A stretch of 58,526 nucleotides of DNA from Clostridia bacterium (GTDB lineage Bacteria > Bacillota > Clostridia > Oscillospirales > CAG-272). Where the stretch lies: contig JAFXHU010000004.1 in assembly GCA_017533565.1 (NCBI GenBank), positions 1 to 58,526 on the forward strand. Direction: 5' to 3'. Within the stretch, counting starts at the first letter, position 1. The number at the start of each line of letters is the position of its first letter. The position numbers were made by a program, and so were the translations under genes. This document shows, piece by piece, positions 44,317 through 50,703 of this stretch. The notes under the pieces were generated by a model that made no database searches, was not told the DNA's origin, and saw only the letters and a program-made list of their open reading frames with translations.

Positions 44317-44460
44317 ATGAAAAACGAGAAGCTTGAATATCTTACCCCCACCGCCGAGCTTGTCGGCTTGGGAGATGACGTTATAACCACCTCCCGCGAA
44401 TGGGATACGGAGGAAATGCCAATAACACCGCAGCAAAGCACCTCCGAATTCGCTTGGTAA
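44317..44460 (+). CDS. 47-residue peptide of unknown function
   Basis: A short gene with an excellent ribosome binding site (GGAGGT at 44306-44311) 12 bp after the GH95 stop and immediately before a strong terminator. The peptide starts MKNEKLEYLTPTAELVGLGD, continues DVITTSREWDTEEM and ends TPQQSTSEFAW. No signal peptide or membrane segment; acidic. The middle motif DVITTS after an xxPxxELVxLxxD pattern resembles short peptides I recall in other gut Clostridia, but I cannot name a family. Roles such as a modified-peptide precursor, signal or secretion partner of the GH95 protein are guesses. Confidence 0.72.
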   Translation: MKNEKLEYLTPTAELVGLGDDVITTSREWDTEEMPITPQQSTSEFAW

Positions 44461-44471
44461 AATAAAAAGCA

Positions 44472-44506
44472 CCCACCCGTGTTAAATTACGGGTGGGTTT
44501 TCTTTT
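44472..44506 (+). terminator. Intrinsic terminator after the peptide gene
   Basis: CCCACCCGT (44472-44480) pairs with ACGGGTGGG (44489-44497), followed by TTTTCTTTT. The loop GTTAAATT is part of the recurring word CGTGTTAAATTA. Confidence 0.9.
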
Positions 44507-44546
44507 GCCCTGTCTTAAAAGCTTGCTATTTCAACCTGTGCGAATA

Positions 44547-44564
44547 TGTAAACTATTATTTACG
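44547..44564. repeat. Copy of 18-bp palindrome family
   Basis: TGTAAACTATTATTTACG, 15 of 18; contains the stop codon of the minus-strand SGNH gene and lies between convergent genes. Confidence 0.5.
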
Positions 44565-45323
44565 GTTTATCGGCTTTACGTGCTTTGCAACCGTATCTCT
44601 TATAATGCGGTAAAGGCGCTCGTCGCATTCGCCCGCGGTATCGGGGAAGAAGCTGTTTTCGGAAATATCTCCAAGTCCGAGTGCCTGATACCATACCGCC
44701 GCCGCGGCGTATCTTCCGTATCCGTACGAAAGGTGATAACCGTCGCGGTGAAGCGACTGCCCGCCCTGCCTTACGTCAAATTCGGGCATCGCGCGAAGGA
44801 TTTCTATTACCTCGCCAACGGGTATAATTGCCTCGGCACTTATATCCTCGCAAAGCTGTGTGTATGCCGCGCCGATTGCCTCTGCCATTTTTGCGGTATC
44901 CGAGTCGTAGGTCGGGAAAGCGTTGTGCGTAGAGGTATGCTCGTATGCCCACGTGCGGTGGATAAGAATTTTGGAATTCGGACAAGCCTCGCGAATTCTG
45001 TTCACCAAAACGTCGCAGTAGGGGTGAAAGGTTTCGTATAACCCCGAATATCCGCTTACCTGCTGGATTGATACGTAATCCCAATCACGGTATGTAAGAC
45101 CGTGGTCAAGTACGGAATGGAGCGTACCATCGTAATCCTTTCCGTTATATTGTATCAGATACTTGGTTAGGTTGCCCTCGATACATTCCGCGTGCATCTG
45201 AAAGGAGCATCCCGGAATCCAAAAATTAAGGATTTCTGCATTAACGCCACCCGCCCTGCAAAGCGAATAAAGATGCTTTCCCGCATCCTGCGAAAAGCTG
45301 TTTCCTATAAATAAAAGCTTCAT
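44556..45323 (-). CDS. DUF4886 SGNH hydrolase-like protein
   Basis: A 255-residue SGNH/GDSL-like protein with the block I serine in FIGNSFSQDAGKH (residues 5-17), SIQQVSG in place of block III, and DGYHLS (about 192) giving the Asp/His pair. No signal peptide, so cytoplasmic. Likely an esterase on a sugar or another small ester. Its ATG overlaps the stop of the PHP gene (ATGA), so the two are translationally coupled. Confidence 0.87.
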   Translation of the reverse strand: MKLLFIGNSFSQDAGKHLYSLCRAGGVNAEILNFWIPGCSFQMHAECIEGNLTKYLIQYNGKDYDGTLHSVLDHGLTYRDWDYVSIQQVSGYSGLYETFHPYCDVLVNRIREACPNSKILIHRTWAYEHTSTHNAFPTYDSDTAKMAEAIGAAYTQLCEDISAEAIIPVGEVIEILRAMPEFDVRQGGQSLHRDGYHLSYGYGRYAAAAVWYQALGLGDISENSFFPDTAGECDERLYRIIRDTVAKHVKPINRK

Positions 45324-46003
45324 TCCGCATTTCCTTTATATATCTCGTAATCTCCCGATTTGAGAATTTCAATCATCTCTTGAACATCCTTTGGGCGTAC
45401 CCGTGTTAAAATTCCCGCCCTTGCACAGCTGTCGCAGTGGTGTCCGTCCGACCCCGCGGTGCAACGAAGCCCACGCTCCTTGGCAAGCTTTGCCGCCCTC
45501 TCGTTTTCCTCGGGATAATTTGAAGCGTTATATACCTCGATACCGTCGATTTTGTCAAGCTCCGCGATAGGACCGGGGGTTGCGATGTAGTATCTTTCAC
45601 GGTATGGGTGCGACTGGAAAATAAGTCCGCCCGCCCCGTGTACTACCCGTATATAATCCTCAAGCCTTCCGTCGCGAAGCTCGGGATGCTCCAAAAGAAG
45701 CTTGGGCGTTATACCGTAAACGAGGATTTCAAGCCCGTTTCCTATATGCTCCTCAATACCGAAAAAGAGGTCGAAATCCATCTTTTTCGCATACAGGACA
45801 CCTCGCATATATGCCTTTTCGTATTCGCCGACAAAGGACTCCCAATCGAGCGCGCGGTCGATTCGCGTATCACCCGAGAAGAAATGGTCGGTAAGAAACG
45901 CGCCCGTGAATCCGTTTTCGCGCATTTTATCTATCTGCTTTTCGATTTCGTCACCGCCGCCGCTGCACGGGGAGGTGTGAAAATGCATTTCGTACTTGAA
46001 CAT
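45320..46003 (-). CDS. PHP domain metal-dependent phosphoesterase
   Basis: A 227-residue PHP-superfamily protein. Metal ligands: His7 and His9 in MHFHTS, LTDHFF, FGIEEH, FQSHPYRERYY and GSDGHH. Similar stand-alone proteins hydrolyse nucleotides or phosphate esters; substrate unknown. I chose the ATG at 46003 with GGAGGA upstream; the 25-residue upstream extension is Cys-rich and lacks a ribosome binding site. First gene of a two-gene operon with the DUF4886 gene. Confidence 0.88.
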   Translation of the reverse strand: MFKYEMHFHTSPCSGGGDEIEKQIDKMRENGFTGAFLTDHFFSGDTRIDRALDWESFVGEYEKAYMRGVLYAKKMDFDLFFGIEEHIGNGLEILVYGITPKLLLEHPELRDGRLEDYIRVVHGAGGLIFQSHPYRERYYIATPGPIAELDKIDGIEVYNASNYPEENERAAKLAKERGLRCTAGSDGHHCDSCARAGILTRVRPKDVQEMIEILKSGDYEIYKGNAE

Positions 46004-46116
46004 AATTCCTCCGATAACGATGTTTTTCGCAAAGCACCTGCAAGCTGCCCTGCAACCGTAACAAATATAGTATAGCAAAGCCGACCGTAAAAATCAACCC
46101 CAAAGCAGGATTTTAA

Positions 46117-46146
46117 AATAAAAAAGGGGAAGTCGCCCTCCCCGAA
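46117..46146 (-). terminator. Intrinsic terminator
   Basis: Minus-strand hairpin GGGGA/TCCCC followed by TTTTTTATTTT, just after the stop at 46159. Confidence 0.78.
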
Positions 46147-46158
46147 GCCGATTTTTCA

Positions 46159-46593
46159 TTAAAGAAATCTCCGCATATCTCTTTCAAGCTGCTCCTCCGT
46201 TGCGATAAGCCTTTTGGTTATGCTCTTGGAGTCCTCGTCTGCCGCCTTGTATTTGTTTAAAAATCCCGAAAGCGACTTTACCCCCATATTGCACCCGTCG
46301 GTCATAAGCGAGGCAACCGTCTTGTCCGTATCCGAAAGCATAAGCTTCATATTCGTTTTGATTTTCGACATTCCCGTAACGATGGGGTTGGGGTCCTTTC
46401 CGCCGTCGTGATACCTGTCGAGAAGGCTGTGTATTTCCTTTTTCATTTTCGTATGCTCGTCCTTGCACACGAGCATTGCACCGCGCATTCTTTGGCTTTT
46501 TACGTGCGGAAGGCAATCGTCTATGGACTTTATTCCCATTTTTATTCCCGAATCGCACTCTCTTAAAAGCCTTACCGTATCTCTGTTAATCAT
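46159..46593 (-). CDS. Conserved helical (ferritin-like) protein, unknown function
   Basis: A 144-residue, apparently all-helical protein: RECDSGIKMGIKSIDDCLPHV, KDEHTKMKKEIHSLLDRY, MSKIKTNMKLMLSDTDKTVASLMTDGCNMGVKSLSGFLNKY. The EHxxMxxEIH pattern suggests a four-helix ferritin-like fold, but a full metal-ligand set is not evident. I recall similar proteins in many Clostridia. ATG 46593 has GGAGGT upstream; the longer in-frame version is not supported. Divergent from tspO. Confidence 0.75.
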   Translation of the reverse strand: MINRDTVRLLRECDSGIKMGIKSIDDCLPHVKSQRMRGAMLVCKDEHTKMKKEIHSLLDRYHDGGKDPNPIVTGMSKIKTNMKLMLSDTDKTVASLMTDGCNMGVKSLSGFLNKYKAADEDSKSITKRLIATEEQLERDMRRFL

Positions 46594-46703
46594 TTTTACC
46601 TCCGAAAAGTTAAATTTCCTTGCACCTATTTTCTCCAAGACGGGCATATTTTATTTTCCGACGCCGTAATATTTAACGGGAAACTTTCTCCTTGGGAGGG
46701 AAT

Positions 46704-47189
46704 ATGTGGAAAAAAATAAAGGAAAGGGCGTTGCCCTACCTTATTGGCATCGTAATACCCCTTGCGGTGGGCAGCTTCGCCGCAATACTAACGCGCGACG
46801 CAATGGATATTTACGGAGTCCTGCGCGTGCCGCCCCTCGCCCCGCCCGCCATTCTCTTTCCGATAGTCTGGAGCGTGCTTTATATCCTGATGGGCGTATC
46901 AAGCACGACGGTGTATCTTAATCGGGATAAAAATCCCGCGGCGGCAAGCCTCGGCTTGAAAAGGTATTTTTTAAGCCTCGTGTTTAATTTCTTTTGGAGC
47001 ATCATTTTCTTCCGCCTGCGCTCGGTGCTTGCCGCGCTTGTAACGGTGTTTTTGCTTATTTACCTCGTAATATCCACCGTTATATCCTATACGCGGGTAT
47101 CAAGGCTATCCGCCCTCTTGCAAATCCCATACCTTGCGTGGCTTGTCTTTGCGGCTTATCTTAACGCGGGAATATACCTTTTGAACTGA
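46704..47189 (+). CDS. tspO: TspO/MBR family membrane protein
   Basis: A 161-residue protein with five membrane segments. The segment VPPLAPPAILFPIVWSVLYILMG (about 41-63) is the family signature, and NFFWSIIFF and PYLAWLVFAAYLN follow. TspO proteins bind porphyrins and related hydrophobic ligands; role here unknown. ATG 46704 with GGGAGGG upstream; a terminator follows. Confidence 0.9.
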   Translation: MWKKIKERALPYLIGIVIPLAVGSFAAILTRDAMDIYGVLRVPPLAPPAILFPIVWSVLYILMGVSSTTVYLNRDKNPAAASLGLKRYFLSLVFNFFWSIIFFRLRSVLAALVTVFLLIYLVISTVISYTRVSRLSALLQIPYLAWLVFAAYLNAGIYLLN

Positions 47190-47194
47190 TAGAA

Positions 47195-47223
47195 GCGCGG
47201 CTTTAAACGGCCGCGTTTTTTTT
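47195..47223 (+). terminator. Intrinsic terminator of tspO
   Basis: Stem CGCGGC/GCCGCG with an 8-base loop, then eight T. Confidence 0.9.
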
Positions 47224-47232
47224 ATACGTATA

Positions 47233-47261
47233 TTGACAAAGTCCGCGCGAGGTGATAAAAT
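47233..47261 (+). promoter_or_regulatory. Promoter of the AGE epimerase gene
   Basis: TTGACA (47233-47238), 17-bp spacer, TAAAAT (47256-47261). The start 47297 is 35 bp downstream. An imperfect inverted repeat TGTAATATTTTTTACT overlaps the expected transcription start. Confidence 0.85.
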
Positions 47262-47296
47262 CAAGGTGTAATATTTTTTACTCGAGGTTTAAGGAT

Positions 47297-48469
47297 ATGA
47301 CTAACGGACAAATGCTTACCGAAAACATTCTCCCCTTTTGGCTTGGGGAGGCAATCGACTCGGAAAACGGCGGAATTTACACCTGCCTTGACAGGGAGGG
47401 AAGGCTCTACGGCACCGACAAAAGCGTCTGGTTTCAGGGAAGGGCGCTTTGGACGTTTTCAAAGGCGTATAACTGTATCGAAAAGCGCGACGAGTATCTC
47501 GCCGCCGCCGAAAATATATACAAATTCCTTCCCGTCTGCACCGACACCGACGGACGAATGTTCTTCACCGTAACCGCCGACGGTCGCGAGCTTCAAAAGC
47601 GAAGATATTATTTCTCCGAAACCTTTGCGGCAATCGGCTGTGCCGAATATTACAAGGCAACAGGGCGCGAGGATGTCCGCCGCGATGCCGAAAAATACTT
47701 TGCTGTCGCGTACGACTGCTTTACGGGAGTCCGTAAAAATCCCCCGAAAATCAATCCCGATAATCTCGCCCTGAAGGCACTCTCTCCCGTTATGATTATG
47801 CTCTCTACCGCCTCTGTAATGCGCTCTATGAGAGATGAAAAATCCGATTTCTACGACAGGGTTTGCGGCGAATGCCTTGACGAAATCCTTTCGGGCGGAT
47901 TTTTGACCGAGCGTGCGCTTCTTGAATCCGTTTCGCGCGACGGAAGGGCGGTTGACACCCCCACGGGCAGAATTGTAAACCCCGGACACTCTATGGAGGC
48001 GGCGTGGTTTTTGATGCTCGAGGGTATGCGCCGCGGACGCCGCGACGTAATAGATGCCGCCGCACGCATTATAGATATAACTCTGCCCCTCGGCTGGGAT
48101 AAAAAACACGGCGGAATAATCGCCTTCACCGACATTGACGGAAGACCGCCTGTACAGCTTGAATGGGATATGAAGCTCTGGTGGCCGCAATGCGAAACCG
48201 CGATTGCCGCGCGCCTCGCCTACCTTTTGCTCGGTGACGAAAAATATCTTGACCTCTACCGCGAGGTAAAATGCTATTACGACGAATGCTTCCGCGACTC
48301 CGAAGCAGGCGAATGGTACGGCTATCTTCATTACGATAATACCCCCTCCACAACCTTAAAGGGTAATATTTTTAAAGGACCGTTCCACATTCCGCGACTT
48401 TATATGCTTATGACCGCGATGGACGATTACGAGGAAAACGGCGGCGTGCTTCTTGCCGATTGGCTTTAA
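47297..48469 (+). CDS. N-acylglucosamine 2-epimerase family protein (AGE)
   Basis: A 390-residue (alpha/alpha)6-barrel protein that interconverts N-acetylmannosamine and N-acetylglucosamine or epimerises a related sugar. Conserved histidines are in NPGHSMEAAWFL and GPFHIPR, with KLWWPQCETAIA and WFQGRALWTF also typical. I chose ATG 47297; the longer frame would start inside the -10 box. Upstream of nagB and nagA, it fits ManNAc or sialic-acid catabolism, though no nanA or sialidase is in the window. Confidence 0.87.
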   Translation: MTNGQMLTENILPFWLGEAIDSENGGIYTCLDREGRLYGTDKSVWFQGRALWTFSKAYNCIEKRDEYLAAAENIYKFLPVCTDTDGRMFFTVTADGRELQKRRYYFSETFAAIGCAEYYKATGREDVRRDAEKYFAVAYDCFTGVRKNPPKINPDNLALKALSPVMIMLSTASVMRSMRDEKSDFYDRVCGECLDEILSGGFLTERALLESVSRDGRAVDTPTGRIVNPGHSMEAAWFLMLEGMRRGRRDVIDAAARIIDITLPLGWDKKHGGIIAFTDIDGRPPVQLEWDMKLWWPQCETAIAARLAYLLLGDEKYLDLYREVKCYYDECFRDSEAGEWYGYLHYDNTPSTTLKGNIFKGPFHIPRLYMLMTAMDDYEENGGVLLADWL

Positions 48470-48585
48470 TTTTCGCGCGCTTCGCCAATACTATTACATA
48501 AATTGCAATGTTTTTCGCAATCTACGCAATTTACATTTAATTTAATTCGTAGTAATATGTAATAAAAAGTACCACGGAGGACTCT
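48470..48585. promoter_or_regulatory. Intergenic region before nagB with inverted repeats
   Basis: AT-rich 116 bp with ATTACAT (about 48494) and ATGTAAT (about 48555) as an inverted pair, and repeated GCAAT/GCAATTT words between. Likely holds the nagBA promoter and an operator; no clear -35/-10 pair was settled. Confidence 0.4.
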
Positions 48586-49347
48586 ATGCTTATTAAAACG
48601 ATAAACACCGAAAGGCTTGTTACCTACGTATACGACACCCGTGACGAAATGGGTGCCGCCGCCGCAAAATATGCGGAGGAATGTATAAATTCGGTTATTG
48701 AGGAGAAGGGGTTTGCAAACGTTATCTTTGCCGCCGCCCCCTCGCAAAACGAAACGCTTTATCACTTCCTTAAATCGAGCGTTGATTTTACGAAGGTTAA
48801 CGCCTTCCATATGGACGAGTATCTCGGGCTTTCCATAAAGGATGAGCAGTCCTTTGCGAAATACCTTTTTGACCACGTTTTTTCACACGCCCCCTTTGCT
48901 TCGGTGCATTATCTGCCCGCAACGCTTGAAAAGGATGCGGCGTGCAGGAGCTATTCCGACCTGCTTGTAAGCTTCCCGCCCGACGTTGTTTTGATGGGCA
49001 TCGGCGAAAACGGGCACATTGCGTTTAACGACCCGCCCGTTGCCGACTTTAACGACCCGTATCTCGTAAAGCCCGTTGCGCTTGACGATGTATGCCGTAT
49101 GCAGCAGGTACACGACGGCTGCTTCCCCGATATCGACTCCGTGCCGAGGTATGCGCTGACGCTTACCGTTCCCGCCCTCGTGTCCGCACGTTATCTCGTT
49201 TGCACCGTTCCCGCACCTACGAAGGCAAACGCCGTAAACGCTATGCTAAACGGTGAATACGGCGAGGTATGCCCCGCAACCGCCCTTCGCCGTCACGGTG
49301 GCGCGAAAATGTTCCTTGATAAGGACAGCGCCGCACTCGTAATCTGA
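48586..49347 (+). CDS. nagB: Glucosamine-6-phosphate deaminase
   Basis: Converts glucosamine-6-phosphate to fructose-6-phosphate and ammonia. The 253-residue protein has FHMDEYLG (about 83-90) and the signature GIGENGHIAFNDPP (about 142-155) with the catalytic Asp/His/Glu set, and lacks the extra C-terminal tail seen in E. coli NagB. CGGAGG precedes the ATG. Sixteen bp before nagA. Confidence 0.92.
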   Translation: MLIKTINTERLVTYVYDTRDEMGAAAAKYAEECINSVIEEKGFANVIFAAAPSQNETLYHFLKSSVDFTKVNAFHMDEYLGLSIKDEQSFAKYLFDHVFSHAPFASVHYLPATLEKDAACRSYSDLLVSFPPDVVLMGIGENGHIAFNDPPVADFNDPYLVKPVALDDVCRMQQVHDGCFPDIDSVPRYALTLTVPALVSARYLVCTVPAPTKANAVNAMLNGEYGEVCPATALRRHGGAKMFLDKDSAALVI

Positions 49348-49363
49348 TTTTTGGGGAGAAGCT

Positions 49364-50539
49364 ATGAAATACCGAATCCACGGCGGAAGCCTTGTTACCG
49401 ATACGGTTGAAAGGGCTGACCTGCTTATCTCGGATGGGAAAATCGAAGCGATAATTCCCACCGACGCACCCTCCCCGCGGGAGTACGAAATTATAGACGC
49501 TGTCGGCTGCTACGTTTCGGCGGGCTTTGTAGATATACACCAGCACGGAGGAGGCGGCGCGGATTATATGGACGGAAGGGCGGAGGATTTTTATCTTGCG
49601 ACCTCGGCGCACCTTGCACACGGCACGACGTCCGTTATGCCAACTCTTCTTTCGGCTGATACGGAGGGACTGATGCGCGCAATCGGCGGCTATAAGGCGG
49701 CACTCTCCGACCCGCGTATAAAGGCAAATCTTCTTGGAATACATATAGAAGGACCGTACATCTCTCCGAAGCAGGCGGGAGCGCAAAAGCCGGAGCATAT
49801 TCGCAAATTCAACCCCGAAGAATACACCGCCATTGCCGATTTTGCAGAGGGGAATATTCGCCGCTGGAGCGTAGCACCCGAGGTGGAGGGCGCGGCTGAT
49901 TTTGCCAAATTTGCCGAAAAGCGCGGTATAGCCTTAAGCATTGCGCATTCGGATGCCGACCTCGATACGGCAAGGGAGGCGTTTCGGCTTGGCTACCGTC
50001 ATATAACCCACTTTTATTCCTGTATAAGCACTGTTACAAGGCGTAACGGCTACCGCGTGGCGGGACTTTTGGAGGCGGGCTATCTTATGGACGGTATGGA
50101 CGTGGAGATTATTGCCGACGGCTCTCATATTCCGCCCGACCTTCTTCGCTACGTTATGAAATTCAAAAGCTCCGAGCGCATTGCACTTATTACCGACGCT
50201 ATGCGCGCCGCGGGACAAAGCGTTAGTGAAAGCTTTCTCGGAAGCGCCCTTGACCCCCTGCCCGTAATCGTGGAGGACGGCGTTGCAAAGCTTACCGACC
50301 GATCCGCCTTTGCGGGGAGCGTCGCAACCGCGGATATGCTTATAAAAACTATGCTGAAAATTGACACGCCCCTGCCCGTTGCGGTTAAAATGCTCACCGT
50401 CAACCCCCTTCGTATGATGAAACTTGATGTAAATAAAGGTTTACTTAAAGCGGGGTATGACGCCGACGTTTGTATCTTTGACGAAGGGATTAACGTTAAA
50501 GCCGTCCTCGTTATGGGCGAGGTGGCTTATAGGGCGTAG
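49364..50539 (+). CDS. nagA: N-acetylglucosamine-6-phosphate deacetylase
   Basis: Removes the acetyl group from GlcNAc-6-phosphate. The 391-residue amidohydrolase has the metal motif VDIHQHGGGG (about 54), HIEGPYIS with the catalytic-site Glu, SIAHSDAD, THFYSCIS and LITDAMRAAG with the catalytic Asp. Near the 3' end the codons for VNKGLL form the 19-mer TGTAAATAAAGGTTTACTT, identical to the copy at 30226-30244 and with codons unlike the rest of the gene. Terminator follows. Confidence 0.93.
   Translation: MKYRIHGGSLVTDTVERADLLISDGKIEAIIPTDAPSPREYEIIDAVGCYVSAGFVDIHQHGGGGADYMDGRAEDFYLATSAHLAHGTTSVMPTLLSADTEGLMRAIGGYKAALSDPRIKANLLGIHIEGPYISPKQAGAQKPEHIRKFNPEEYTAIADFAEGNIRRWSVAPEVEGAADFAKFAEKRGIALSIAHSDADLDTAREAFRLGYRHITHFYSCISTVTRRNGYRVAGLLEAGYLMDGMDVEIIADGSHIPPDLLRYVMKFKSSERIALITDAMRAAGQSVSESFLGSALDPLPVIVEDGVAKLTDRSAFAGSVATADMLIKTMLKIDTPLPVAVKMLTVNPLRMMKLDVNKGLLKAGYDADVCIFDEGINVKAVLVMGEVAYRA
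50428..50446. repeat. Palindrome-family copy inside nagA
   Basis: TGTAAATAAAGGTTTACTT within coding sequence; exact 19-base match to 30226-30244. Confidence 0.5.
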
Positions 50540-50559
50540 CTCAAAACCGAAACTATTTA

Positions 50560-50588
50560 AAGCGAGAGCCGATTGCTCTCGCTTTTTT
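50560..50588 (+). terminator. Intrinsic terminator of nagBA
   Basis: Ten-bp perfect stem AAGCGAGAGC/GCTCTCGCTT with a 5-base loop, then T-run. Confidence 0.92.
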
Positions 50589-50647
50589 GCTCCTTGGCAT
50601 TCCTGTTGTGTCATTTATCTTCTTCTTTGAAGAAAGTTTAAAAAATG

Positions 50648-50676
50648 TTGATTTGTTCACAATCTTGTGCTAAAAT
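50648..50676 (+). promoter_or_regulatory. Promoter of the M6-like protease gene
   Basis: TTGATT (50648-50653), 17-bp spacer, TAAAAT (50671-50676) with an upstream TGC extension; 27 bp before ATG 50704. Confidence 0.75.
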
Positions 50677-50703
50677 GAAGAAAAAAACCGTTTGGAGAAT
50701 TAT

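Noticed and set aside
43507..44472. 321-codon open frame antisense to the GH95 3' end and the peptide gene
   Set aside because: The sense strand carries the GH95 C-terminus and a peptide gene with a strong ribosome binding site and terminator; the antisense product has no pattern.
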